Below, one piece after another: positions 54,177 to 62,524 of a DNA stretch of 64,000 nt. A model generated the notes under the pieces. The model was given only the letters and a program-made list of their open reading frames with translations. It did not search any database and was not told where the DNA came from. The DNA is from JADJOM01 sp046327715. Lineage in GTDB: Bacteria; Gemmatimonadota; Gemmatimonadetes; Gemmatimonadales; GWC2-71-9. The translations under genes were made by a program, and so were the position numbers. Within the stretch, counting starts at the first letter, position 1. Each line of letters begins with the position of its first letter. The DNA is taken from assembly GCA_046327715.1 (NCBI GenBank), contig JAXLXY010000006.1, positions 200,591 through 264,590 on the forward strand, given 5' to 3'.

Positions 54177-56248
54177 CGGGCGGGTCGGATCCGGATGGCC
54201 TGGCCGCCGCCGGGGGCCAGCACCACGCGCAGGCGGGTGGCGCTGGTCACGGCGCGGCGGGTGATGGTGACGGGCAGGGGGTGGTCGCGCCAGTCGGCGC
54301 CGGGACCGTCGGCGTAGATCTCCGCGATGTAGCGGCGGCCGGGGTCGAGGAACGAGAGCGGGAGGTCGAGGGTGCGCGGCTGCTCGTCCGTGATGGCCCC
54401 GAGGAACCAGGTCGGGCCGCCCCGCTCCCGGCGGGCCACCGCCACGTAGTCGCCGATGCGGCCGTCGAGCACCCGGGTGGTGTCCCAGTCCACCGCCACG
54501 TCGCGGATGAACTGGAAGGCCGGCTGTCGCTCGTAGTTCTCCGGCAGGTCGGCGGCCATCTGCAACGGCGAGTACAGCACCACGTACAGCGCCAGCTGCT
54601 TGGCCAGCGTGGTGCGCACCCGGGGCTCGTCGGCGGTGCGGGGGCGCCCGGTGCCCCGCTCGATGAGCAGGTCGAACACGCCCGGGGTGTAGTCCATCGG
54701 CCCCGCGAGCAGCCGGGTGAAGAAGAGGATGGTCTCGTGCTCCGGCGGGTTGCCGCCGTCGCCGCTCCAGGCGTTGTACTCCTGCCCCCGGGCGCCCTCG
54801 CGGGTCATCATGTTCGGCCAGGTGCGTCGCTCGCCGGTATCGTGCAGCGGCTCGTGCACGTCGACCATGATGCCGTGGGCCGCGGCGGCCTCGATCACGC
54901 GGCGGTGATGCTGCACCGCCACCTGCGACCAGTGGTCGTGCCCGCCGTCAATCGTATCGGTGACGTAGCCGGTCTTGATCGCGTCGAGCCCCAGCGACTG
55001 GTACAGCGTGAACGCGCTGTCGAGCTGCCGCTCGTAGTTGCGGATGCCGCCCGAGGTCTCGTTGTGGACGATGAGCCGCACGCCCTTGGACTTTGCGTAC
55101 GCGGCCAGGCCGGGGAGGTCGTAGTCGGGGTAGGGAGTCGTGAAGGAGAAGGCGTTCCGGTTCTTGATCCAGTCGCCGTCCCAGCCGGTGTTCCATCCCT
55201 CCACCAGCACGCCGCCGAAGCCGTTGGCCGCCGCAAAGTCGATGTACCGCCGGGTGTTCGCGGTGGTGGCTCCGTGCTTCGGGCCGGAGCTCCAGGTCAT
55301 GGTGCCGATGTGCATCCCCCACCAGATGCCCACGTACTTCATCGGGTGGATCCAGCCGGTGTTCGCGATGGCGCTCGGCGGGTTGAGCTTGAGGCCGAGC
55401 AGGGCGGGGGAGAGGTCGGTGACGCGGTCGGCGATCTGGATGGTGCGCCAGGGGGTGTGGAAGGGGGCGGTGCCGCGGACCCTGACGCCGTCGGCCAACG
55501 GGGCGAGGTCGGCGCGGAGGGTGCGGCACTCGATGCAGCCGCCCTGCAGGTTCATCCGGGCGTAGTCGGCGAGGTCGGCCTCGTGGAGCACCAGCCAGGT
55601 GCGGCGGTCGCGGCTCTCGAGGGTGAGCGGCGTCTGGACCTTCCGGAGCAGGCTCAGCGGACCGCTGCTGTAGAGCATCTCCGAGCGGTCCATGCGGGGC
55701 CGGTCGGAGGGGATCCACCAGGCGGTGGGGTTGTCGGCGAAGGCGAACTCGGTCAGCTCCTCGCTGATGGAGAAGCCGCGAAAGGCGGGGTGCTCGGGAA
55801 ACTCGTAGCGGAAGCCGACGCCGTCGTCGAAGGCGCGGACCCGGAGAGTCAGATGCCGGCAGCCGCCGTCTCCCGGGGGGGAGAGCCCCCGCACGGTGAT
55901 GCACTCCTCCTCCACGCCGACCGCCAGCTCGTTGTACTGCTCCCGCACCCGGGCCACCTCGCCCCAGGGCTGGGTCCACCACTCGTCGTGGGACCGCCGG
56001 GCGGTGTCGCGGATCGCCCAACCGGAATCGATCGGTGGCTGGTCGGCGAACCGGAAGCCGAGCCGGGAAGGGAGGAGCAGCGGGCGGCCGTCGCGGGTGA
56101 CCGCGTAGGTGAGCCGGCCCTCCGCGACCGCCACCGTGACCCGGGTGCGCCCGTCGGGGGAGGCCACGGACACCTGGGCCGGGAGCGGCGCGGCGGCGAG
56201 GGCCACCGTGGCGAGGGCGGCGAGGGAGAGTCGGCTTGGACGGCGCAT
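54173..56248 (-). CDS. GH97 alpha-glucosidase (inverting, SusB-like)
   Basis: A 691-residue protein with a signal peptide (AAAPLPAQ). It has the GH97 N-terminal beta-sandwich (about 25-270), the barrel (about 275-570) and a C-terminal beta domain. VEGWNTGWDGDW, IKTGYVTD, VDVHEP and REGARGQEYNAW match the SusB side of the family. In the retaining branch the IKTGYV Gly is an Asp nucleophile, so an inverting mechanism is predicted. It releases glucose from maltodextrins in the periplasm. It is the first gene of the maltodextrin operon. ATG 56248 is preceded by TACCTT (56269-56264); upstream codons are only antisense of the symporter gene. Confidence 0.93.
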   Translation of the reverse strand: MRRPSRLSLAALATVALAAAPLPAQVSVASPDGRTRVTVAVAEGRLTYAVTRDGRPLLLPSRLGFRFADQPPIDSGWAIRDTARRSHDEWWTQPWGEVARVREQYNELAVGVEEECITVRGLSPPGDGGCRHLTLRVRAFDDGVGFRYEFPEHPAFRGFSISEELTEFAFADNPTAWWIPSDRPRMDRSEMLYSSGPLSLLRKVQTPLTLESRDRRTWLVLHEADLADYARMNLQGGCIECRTLRADLAPLADGVRVRGTAPFHTPWRTIQIADRVTDLSPALLGLKLNPPSAIANTGWIHPMKYVGIWWGMHIGTMTWSSGPKHGATTANTRRYIDFAAANGFGGVLVEGWNTGWDGDWIKNRNAFSFTTPYPDYDLPGLAAYAKSKGVRLIVHNETSGGIRNYERQLDSAFTLYQSLGLDAIKTGYVTDTIDGGHDHWSQVAVQHHRRVIEAAAAHGIMVDVHEPLHDTGERRTWPNMMTREGARGQEYNAWSGDGGNPPEHETILFFTRLLAGPMDYTPGVFDLLIERGTGRPRTADEPRVRTTLAKQLALYVVLYSPLQMAADLPENYERQPAFQFIRDVAVDWDTTRVLDGRIGDYVAVARRERGGPTWFLGAITDEQPRTLDLPLSFLDPGRRYIAEIYADGPGADWRDHPLPVTITRRAVTSATRLRVVLAPGGGQAIRIRPAR

Positions 56249-56263
56249 GGGGCTGATTTCGTT

Positions 56264-56269
56264 AAGGTA
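56264..56269 (-). promoter_or_regulatory. Candidate -10 box of the GH97-malQ-MFS-GH13 operon
   Basis: TACCTT on the minus strand 16 bases upstream of the GH97 ATG. The same TA(C/G)CTT form recurs upstream of other genes here. No clear -35 is visible. Confidence 0.35.
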
Positions 56270-56422
56270 CGGCCCGCCGGGCCGGTCGGCCAGCGGACCT
56301 TGCGCCCGGGGGGCGCGGTGTGGAACATACGGCGGGCGTCGCGGCCCTCCCGGGCGGCTGGACCGGGACGCGGCGCCCGACGGCCCCCCTCTCACCCAGC
56401 CCGCGCCCCGGACGCCTCCATC

Positions 56423-58132
56423 GTGCACCAGATCCAGCTCGGCGGGATCGACTACGCCATCCTGATCGTCTACTTCGCGTTCGTGCTGGGCATCGGGTTC
56501 GTGCTCCGGCGCCACGTGAAGAGCAGCGAGGACTTCTTCCTCTCGGGACGGTCCATCCCCACCTGGATCGCGGGCCTCGCGTTCCTCTCGGCCAACCTGG
56601 GCGCGCAGGAGGTCATCGGGATGGCCGCGTCGGGCGCCAAGTACGGGATGATGACCAGTCATTTCTACTGGGTCGGCGCCATCCCCGCCATGGTGTTCGT
56701 GGGCATCTTCATGATGCCCTTCTACTACGGCTCCCGCGCCCGCTCGGTGCCGGAGTACCTGCGGCTCCGCTTCGACGAGAAGACCCGCGGCTTCAACGCC
56801 ATCACCTTCGCCGTGATGACCGTGCTCTCGAGCGGCATTTCGATGTACGCGCTCGCCAAGCTGCTCGAGCTGGTCCTGGGCTGGAATTTCCACGCCAGCG
56901 TGATCCTCTCCGCGGTCATCGTGCTGGTGTACATCTTCTTCGGCGGCCTCACCTCGGCCATCTACAACGAGGTGCTGCAGTTCTTCCTGATCGTCCTGGG
57001 CTTCCTGCCGCTGGTCCTGCTCGGCCTCAAGGACGTCGGCGGATGGTCCGGCCTCACCGCCCAGCTGGAGCCGGTGGCCACCGGCGCCGGCTACGCCGCC
57101 GGTGCCTGGTCCCACAGCTGGCGCCACCTCGGCTCCGCCGGCGCCAACCCCATGGGCGTCGAGTGGTTCGGCATGGCGATGGGCCTCGGCTTCGTGCTCT
57201 CGTTCGGCTACTGGTGCACCGACTTCCTGGTGGTGCAGCGCGCCATGGCGGCGGAGTCGATGCTCGCCGCCCGCCGCACCCCGCTGCTCGCGGCCATCCC
57301 CAAGATGCTCTTCCCGATGCTCGTCATCGTGCCGGGGATGATCGCGATCGCCCTGCACCAGGGCCGCGGCGGGCTGCTGCCCCTCGGCGCCGACGGCAAC
57401 CCCAACTACAACCTGGCCATGCCGGTGCTGCTGGCGCACTACCTGCCGTCCGGCCTGCTCGGCCTCGGGCTCACCGCCCTCATGGCCTCGTTCATGTCCG
57501 GGATGGCAGGCAACGTCACCGCCTTCAACGCCGTGTGGACCTACGACATCTACCAGTCGTACATCCGGCCCCACCAGACCGACCGGCACTACCTCCGGAT
57601 GGGGCACGCGGCCACCGTCTTCGGCATCGCGCTGAGCGTGGGCGCGGCCTACGCCACCACCCGCTTCAACAACATCATGGACATGCTGCAGCTGGTGTTC
57701 GCCTTCGTGAACGCCCCGCTGTTCGCCACCTTCCTGCTCGGCATGTTCTGGCGCCGCACCACCGGACACGGCGCCTTCTTCGGCCTGCTGCTCGGCACCC
57801 TGGCCGCCGCCGCCCACCATGGGCTCACCCTGCCGCACGGCGCGATGGCCGGCCTCAAGGGCGGGTTCCTGGGGGCCGTGCTCCATACCTACCCGAGTGA
57901 GATGGCGCAGAACTTCTGGACCGCCATCATGGCGTGGAGCGCCTGCTTCGTGGCCACCATCGGGATCTCGCTCGCCACCCCGCGGCTCAAGACCGATGAC
58001 GAGCTCCGCGGCCTGGTCTACGCCCTCACCCCGCGCCAGTCCGACCACGGCCTTACCTGGTACCAGCGGCCGGCTACTCTCGGCGCCGTGGTGCTGGGGC
58101 TCACGCTGGTGCTCAACATCCTCTTCTGGTGA
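56423..58132 (+). CDS. Sodium/solute symporter (SSS family, SGLT-type)
   Basis: A 569-residue protein with 13-14 transmembrane segments. The SSS family pattern is clear: GRSIPTWIAGLAFLSANLGAQEVIG (about residues 36-60), YVFFGGL-like VYIFFGGLTSAIYNEVLQFF, VVQRAMAAE and GLTALMASFMSGMAGNVTAFN. It should use a sodium gradient to take up sugars or similar solutes. The start is taken as a GTG at 56423, which gives a normal N-terminus; a Shine-Dalgarno is not seen. It is divergent from GH97 and faces the galactan genes, so the solute is probably a sugar from one of the two sets. Confidence 0.88.
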   Translation: MHQIQLGGIDYAILIVYFAFVLGIGFVLRRHVKSSEDFFLSGRSIPTWIAGLAFLSANLGAQEVIGMAASGAKYGMMTSHFYWVGAIPAMVFVGIFMMPFYYGSRARSVPEYLRLRFDEKTRGFNAITFAVMTVLSSGISMYALAKLLELVLGWNFHASVILSAVIVLVYIFFGGLTSAIYNEVLQFFLIVLGFLPLVLLGLKDVGGWSGLTAQLEPVATGAGYAAGAWSHSWRHLGSAGANPMGVEWFGMAMGLGFVLSFGYWCTDFLVVQRAMAAESMLAARRTPLLAAIPKMLFPMLVIVPGMIAIALHQGRGGLLPLGADGNPNYNLAMPVLLAHYLPSGLLGLGLTALMASFMSGMAGNVTAFNAVWTYDIYQSYIRPHQTDRHYLRMGHAATVFGIALSVGAAYATTRFNNIMDMLQLVFAFVNAPLFATFLLGMFWRRTTGHGAFFGLLLGTLAAAAHHGLTLPHGAMAGLKGGFLGAVLHTYPSEMAQNFWTAIMAWSACFVATIGISLATPRLKTDDELRGLVYALTPRQSDHGLTWYQRPATLGAVVLGLTLVLNILFW

Positions 58133-58139
58133 CCGCGCC

Positions 58140-58358
58140 ATGAACCTCGACCTGCGCCTGCCCATGGGGCTCATGTTCACCATCTTCGGCGTGCTGCTCG
58201 CGGGCTTCGGGATCGTCTCCGGTCCCGAGATCTACGCCCGCTCCCTCGGCATCAACGTGAACCTCTGGTGGGGGCTCGCGCTGCTCGCCTTCGGGCTGGC
58301 CATGCTGCTCCTGGCGTTCCGGGCCGCGCGGGCCGGGGCGCCCACGCCGGATCGCTGA
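58140..58358 (+). CDS. Small two-helix membrane protein
   Basis: A 72-residue protein with two hydrophobic helices (MGLMFTIFGVLLAGFGIVSG, WWGLALLAFGLAMLLLAF) separated by a short charged loop. It starts 7 bases after the symporter stop. I recognise no family. Small subunits with two helices often accompany SSS-type transporters, so an accessory role is possible but not shown. Confidence 0.75.
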   Translation: MNLDLRLPMGLMFTIFGVLLAGFGIVSGPEIYARSLGINVNLWWGLALLAFGLAMLLLAFRAARAGAPTPDR

Positions 58359-58382
58359 CGGCCCGTCTTCCCGGAGGCACCC

Positions 58383-58763
58383 ATGCCCGCCCGCCCGCTC
58401 CTCGTGCTCGGCCTGCTGCTCATCACCGCCTGTGGCGGCGGCAACGCCGGTTCCGCGCCCGGCACGCCGGCCCCGGTGCCCACGGCCGTCGAGGTGACGA
58501 GCAACCACGCCGTCCCGGTCGATGTCTACGTCACCGGCCACGGCATCAATCGCCGCCTCGGCACGGTGCACCCGGGCATGGTCAGTCGCTTCGTGATCCC
58601 CCAGTCGGCGCTGGTCAACGGCGGCGTGCTGGAGATCGAGGTCCGCTCTGCCGCCGGTCCGGTGTTCCGCAGCGGGGACCTGCTGCTCTCCCCCGGGGCC
58701 CTGGTGGAGCTAGTGGTCGCGGCGCGGATCTTTGCCAGCACGGCCAACGTCCGCGCGCCCTAG
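58383..58763 (+). CDS. Hypothetical lipoprotein
   Basis: A 126-residue product with a lipobox (LLITACG) and a compact beta-rich domain (VEVTSNHAVPVDVYVTGHG, RFVIPQSAL, LVELVVAARIF). No known family is recognised. GGAGG stands before the ATG, 24 bases after the small membrane gene, so it should be co-expressed with the symporter. It converges on the GH53 gene with only 2 bases between. Confidence 0.75.
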   Translation: MPARPLLVLGLLLITACGGGNAGSAPGTPAPVPTAVEVTSNHAVPVDVYVTGHGINRRLGTVHPGMVSRFVIPQSALVNGGVLEIEVRSAAGPVFRSGDLLLSPGALVELVVAARIFASTANVRAP

Positions 58764-58765
58764 CC

Positions 58766-59881
58766 TCAAGGGGGTGCCAGCGCCGCCGTGGCCGGGAGCG
58801 CCCGGCCCTCACCGTCGAACAGCGCCAGGCTGCCGTTGCCCCAGACGTACAGCCCGGTGGCCGGCACCGCCTCTGGATACCACCAGAGCACACCCACCCC
58901 GCGGCCCGCGCTGACCGATCCTACCGCTTCCATCAGGTCCCGGAGGAATCGGGCCTGGCCCTCGCGGGTCACCGGCCAGCGCAGCGTGGTGGCGTCGGGG
59001 ACGATCCCCTCCCATCCGCCTGCCCGCCACGGGTAGGCCGTCTCCACCACCAGGATACCCCGACCGTAGCGGCCCGCCGTCGCGCCCAGGTTGGCCCGCA
59101 ACTCGCCCATCGTGCCGTGCCACCACGGGTAGTAACTCAGGCCGATCAGGTCGAACGGCACCCCCCGCGCCACCAGGTGGTCGAAGAACCACTGCGTCGC
59201 CGCGGCGGACCCGCCCTGCGAGAAGTGGATGAGGACGCGGGTCGAGTCCCCGGCTCCCCCGCCAGCATGCACGCCCCGGATGCCGGCCTGGAGCAGCCGG
59301 GTAAACTGGTCCCAGCCCGTGGTGGTGTCCGGGGCGCCACTCAGCCGCCCCAGCGGCCAGAGCAGCCCGTCATCGACCTCATTCCCCACCTGCACGATGT
59401 CCGGAGCGCAGCCCGCGGCCCGGAAGCGGGCCAGGACGTCGGCGGTGTAGGCCTCGACCGCCAGTTCCAGTCCCGCGAGGTCCAGGGTGTCCCAGGCCGC
59501 GGGTGTGGTCTGGTGGGCCGGATCGGCCCAGGTGTCCGAGTAATGCAAGGCAAGCAGCAGCCCCGCGCCGGAGGCCTTCACCCGCTGGGCCAGGCGCAAG
59601 GTGTACTCGAGGTCGTTGACCTGCACCTCGCTGCCATCCGGCTGGAGAAAGAGGCGCAGCCGGAAGAGGTTGGCCCCGCGGCTCCGGAGGATCGCGATGG
59701 CGTCGCCGGGCCCCCCGTGATCCCGAAACACCGCCCCGGCCGACTCCAGCCGCTCCAGGGCCGAGATGTCGGCGCCGCGAACCGCTGGCCGTGGTGCAGG
59801 GGCGCCCGGCTCGACTCCCGTGGTACAGGCGAGGACCCCGCCCAGGGCCACCCACCAGCCCGGCCACCGCGCGCCGTGCAT
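58766..59881 (-). CDS. GH53 arabinogalactan endo-beta-1,4-galactanase lipoprotein
   Basis: A 371-residue lipoprotein (lipobox GGVLAC). The GH53 pattern is complete: GADISALE at the start, LFRLRLF, LLLALHYSDTWADP, acid/base Glu in VQVGNEVDDGLLWP and nucleophile Glu in ILVVETAYPW, with LSYYPWWHGT between. It cuts the beta-1,4-galactan backbone or side chains of pectin at the cell surface. Its ATG overlaps the TGA of the clan GH-A gene (TGATG). Together with GH2 it points to galactan use. Confidence 0.93.
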   Translation of the reverse strand: MHGARWPGWWVALGGVLACTTGVEPGAPAPRPAVRGADISALERLESAGAVFRDHGGPGDAIAILRSRGANLFRLRLFLQPDGSEVQVNDLEYTLRLAQRVKASGAGLLLALHYSDTWADPAHQTTPAAWDTLDLAGLELAVEAYTADVLARFRAAGCAPDIVQVGNEVDDGLLWPLGRLSGAPDTTTGWDQFTRLLQAGIRGVHAGGGAGDSTRVLIHFSQGGSAAATQWFFDHLVARGVPFDLIGLSYYPWWHGTMGELRANLGATAGRYGRGILVVETAYPWRAGGWEGIVPDATTLRWPVTREGQARFLRDLMEAVGSVSAGRGVGVLWWYPEAVPATGLYVWGNGSLALFDGEGRALPATAALAPP

Positions 59882-62505
59882 CAGGGGCCATCCCCGAACT
59901 CGAGCCGCACCCACTCCACCTCCGCCCCGTACGCGTCCGGCGCCACAACCGCCCCCTCCTCGCGCCGGAGCGAGAGCTGCAGCCGCTCCAGTCGCTCCAG
60001 CCGCGGGCGATCCCCCGTGCTGCCCCGCCCCGCGGCCGGCCCCACCCAGTAATTCCACTCCCCCGGGAAGCCCTGCGGCAGCAGGACCCCGCGCGCCACG
60101 GTGAGGCTCGCGAGCGGGACCTCCAGCTCGGCCCATGCGCTGTCGAGCGGCACCGCCGCACTCCAGCTTGTGCCGTCGTCCTCCATCAGGGTGAGGTGTA
60201 GCCGCTGGCCAGCGCCCAGCCCGCGGGCCCGCAGGCACACCCGGGTGGCGGCGGCGATCGTCTCTCCGCGGGCGCTCACCCGGTCGGCCATCACCAGTGA
60301 CGCCGTGTAGTCCTCCGGGCTCCAGCCGCTCCGGTCCACCGGGAGCGGCAGGTGAAAGACGGTGCCCCCGGTGAGCGGCGAGAGCCCCACCTGGAAGCGC
60401 CCGCTCCGCCCCGCGTCGCCGATCCGGGTAAAGGCGAGCCGCCCCAGGTCGGTGGCCGGATCGAAGAGCGTGAGGGGCGTCCCGGCGTCCACCACCGGCA
60501 GGGGCCAGGTCCCTTCCGCGCCGAAATTCCAGTCCCACGGCTGGGCGGCGCGGTGGCCGGGAAAGGTGGTGGCCGCCCCAGCACGGTAGAGCGTGATCAC
60601 GTACTCGTACGGCCCCGCGCGCAGCTCCGCGCCGGGGATGCTGGCGGCGTACTCGTAGCCACCGGCCGGCCGCATGGGGTAGGCGTGGTACCAGTCGCCC
60701 GCGGTGCGTCGCAGGAAGAGCCGCGCCGAATCCGGCGGCGTCGGATCCACCACCCGGGCCCGCAGCTCCGCCTCCCGGCCGGCCAGCAGCGCCGCCGGGG
60801 CGAGGGGCGTCACGATGGTGGGCAGGGTGTCCTCCGGCGGGGGGTGGTACTCGGTCATGCCCACCTGGCCCACGTGGGAGGGGAGCGTGGCGGGGTCCAC
60901 CGCACCGGAGGTGCTCAGCAGATAGACGCCGGGGGTCACGGTGAAGCGCCCCGCGGTGGCTTCGCTCGGGCCCGGGTTGCCGGCGGTAAGCGGCTGCACC
61001 GAGAAGGCCGGTCCCAGGTCGGGCAGGTGCACCGTCATCGGCCACGGGCGGCGGATGGCGCGGGTGACGACCTTGTCGGGCCGGGGCAGATCGAACGGAT
61101 CCCGCACCGGCACCGCGTCGGGGTATACCTCCAGGCGCCAGAGGCCGGCGCGCACGCGGTCGAGGAAGTAGATCCCCTCGCCACCGTAGGTCACCGTCGG
61201 CGACGAGCCGTACCCCGCGATGCGGCGCAGCGCCGCGGGATCGGGCGGCGTGGAGCGGGTGGTGCCGGCGTACAGGAAGGCGTCCGTCGAAACCAGCTCG
61301 CCCAGGTTCTCCTCCGCCGACACCCGGAAGTCGCCGAAGCGGGCATTGCCGGGGTAGGGGCCGTAGTCCCGGCCGCGGGGGAGCCGCTTCATCGCCTCCG
61401 CCGCCACGATGGCGCTCATCGCCTTGCGCGGGGTGTAGGCCAGGCTCAGGTAGTGGGTCTGCCAGCCAAGGTTGCGTGAGGCCGTCCGCTGCATGTCGTA
61501 GGCGAACATCGCCGCGAACTGCGCCCCCACCGCGCGGAAGGTGCGCGCCATCGCCGGGTACATCGTGCCGGTGCGGAGGTCGGGGCTGTCGAATTCGTAG
61601 ACGATCCGCGGCAGCCGCGCCAGCTCCGGGCGGCGCATGTCGGGGAAGTCGTCCACGGCGCGCAGGAAGTTGCCCGGCAGCTCGTACCCCGCGTTGAGTG
61701 CCGAGGGGTACCAGCCGAAGGTGATGCCCTGGGCCTTGGAACGCCGGATCGCCTCGCCGATGCGGAAGTCCTGGCTCACGTTGTAGAAGATCGGGGTGCG
61801 GCAGCCGGTGGAGCGGACCGCGTCGGTAAGGGTGTTGATGTAACGTACCGAGCCCTCGAGGTCGTCCGGGTGGTGCACCGGCTCGTTCACCAGCTCCAGG
61901 AAGAGAATGGCCGGCTCGTCCTTGAGGGCCACCCCGGTGTACGGGTTCACGTGGTTGAGGATCTGCCGCAGGTAGGTCACCTGCGCGGCGATGGCCGCCG
62001 GGTCGGTGCCCATCCGCTCCCGCGGGTAGCGCCGCCCGAAGCCGGGGGCGGTGGTGTCGGCCAGGGCGTCCGGCCACTTGGCGTTGTAGAGCTGGATGGG
62101 GCTGAACAGCATGTAGATGCCGCGCGCCCGGGCGCGGGCGATCAGCCAGTCGAGCAGGTCCAGGTGGTCGGTGGCCAGCAGGTTGCCCAGGCTGTCGGAC
62201 GATTCCCAGTCGCCCCAGAACGTCAGCCGGAGCCCGTCCCACCCCATCCGGGCAAACTGCGCCATGTCCTCGTCGATCATCGCCTTGCGGTCGCCGCCGG
62301 CCTGCCCGGCCGCGCGGTAGTCGCTGGCGGTGTGGATCACGTAGTTGGCGCCGAACAGCGCCACCTCCGAGCGGTCGTCCTTCCAGCGCATCACCCCGGC
62401 GCGGTCGATGTACGCCGCCCGCGTGGCGGGCTGCTGCGCCGCGAGCTCCCCGGCCAGCCCCAGCGCGGCGGCGAAGAGGAGCGGTCGAGTGGAGGTCAGC
62501 CGCAC
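59881..62505 (-). CDS. Secreted clan GH-A glycoside hydrolase, family not assigned
   Basis: An 874-residue protein from a GTG at 62505 with a signal peptide (GELAAQ). Residues about 30-380 form a TIM barrel with GANYVIH near the start, the acid/base Glu in LFLELVNEP and a likely nucleophile Glu in RIVYEFDSPDL, as in GH5-like clan A enzymes. Middle domains (about 390-640) and a final beta-sandwich (about 690-874, PWDWNFGAEG, CLRARGLGAGQRLHLTLMEDD, WVRLEFGDG) suggest carbohydrate-binding modules. I could not place it in a numbered GH family. The start is chosen by the signal peptide; the upstream 21 codons lie in the GH2 gene end. Confidence 0.8.
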   Translation of the reverse strand: MRLTSTRPLLFAAALGLAGELAAQQPATRAAYIDRAGVMRWKDDRSEVALFGANYVIHTASDYRAAGQAGGDRKAMIDEDMAQFARMGWDGLRLTFWGDWESSDSLGNLLATDHLDLLDWLIARARARGIYMLFSPIQLYNAKWPDALADTTAPGFGRRYPRERMGTDPAAIAAQVTYLRQILNHVNPYTGVALKDEPAILFLELVNEPVHHPDDLEGSVRYINTLTDAVRSTGCRTPIFYNVSQDFRIGEAIRRSKAQGITFGWYPSALNAGYELPGNFLRAVDDFPDMRRPELARLPRIVYEFDSPDLRTGTMYPAMARTFRAVGAQFAAMFAYDMQRTASRNLGWQTHYLSLAYTPRKAMSAIVAAEAMKRLPRGRDYGPYPGNARFGDFRVSAEENLGELVSTDAFLYAGTTRSTPPDPAALRRIAGYGSSPTVTYGGEGIYFLDRVRAGLWRLEVYPDAVPVRDPFDLPRPDKVVTRAIRRPWPMTVHLPDLGPAFSVQPLTAGNPGPSEATAGRFTVTPGVYLLSTSGAVDPATLPSHVGQVGMTEYHPPPEDTLPTIVTPLAPAALLAGREAELRARVVDPTPPDSARLFLRRTAGDWYHAYPMRPAGGYEYAASIPGAELRAGPYEYVITLYRAGAATTFPGHRAAQPWDWNFGAEGTWPLPVVDAGTPLTLFDPATDLGRLAFTRIGDAGRSGRFQVGLSPLTGGTVFHLPLPVDRSGWSPEDYTASLVMADRVSARGETIAAATRVCLRARGLGAGQRLHLTLMEDDGTSWSAAVPLDSAWAELEVPLASLTVARGVLLPQGFPGEWNYWVGPAAGRGSTGDRPRLERLERLQLSLRREEGAVVAPDAYGAEVEWVRLEFGDGP

Positions 62506-62524
62506 GGCAGGGGCTCCGGTGAGT

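Noticed and set aside
54281..56400. Long plus-strand frame leading into the sodium symporter gene
   Set aside because: This part is antisense to GH97 and has no domain; the symporter homology begins only at the GTG at 56423.
56249..58183. N-terminal extension of GH97 on the minus strand
   Set aside because: It is low-complexity antisense of the symporter gene; GH97 has its own signal peptide at the ATG at 56248.
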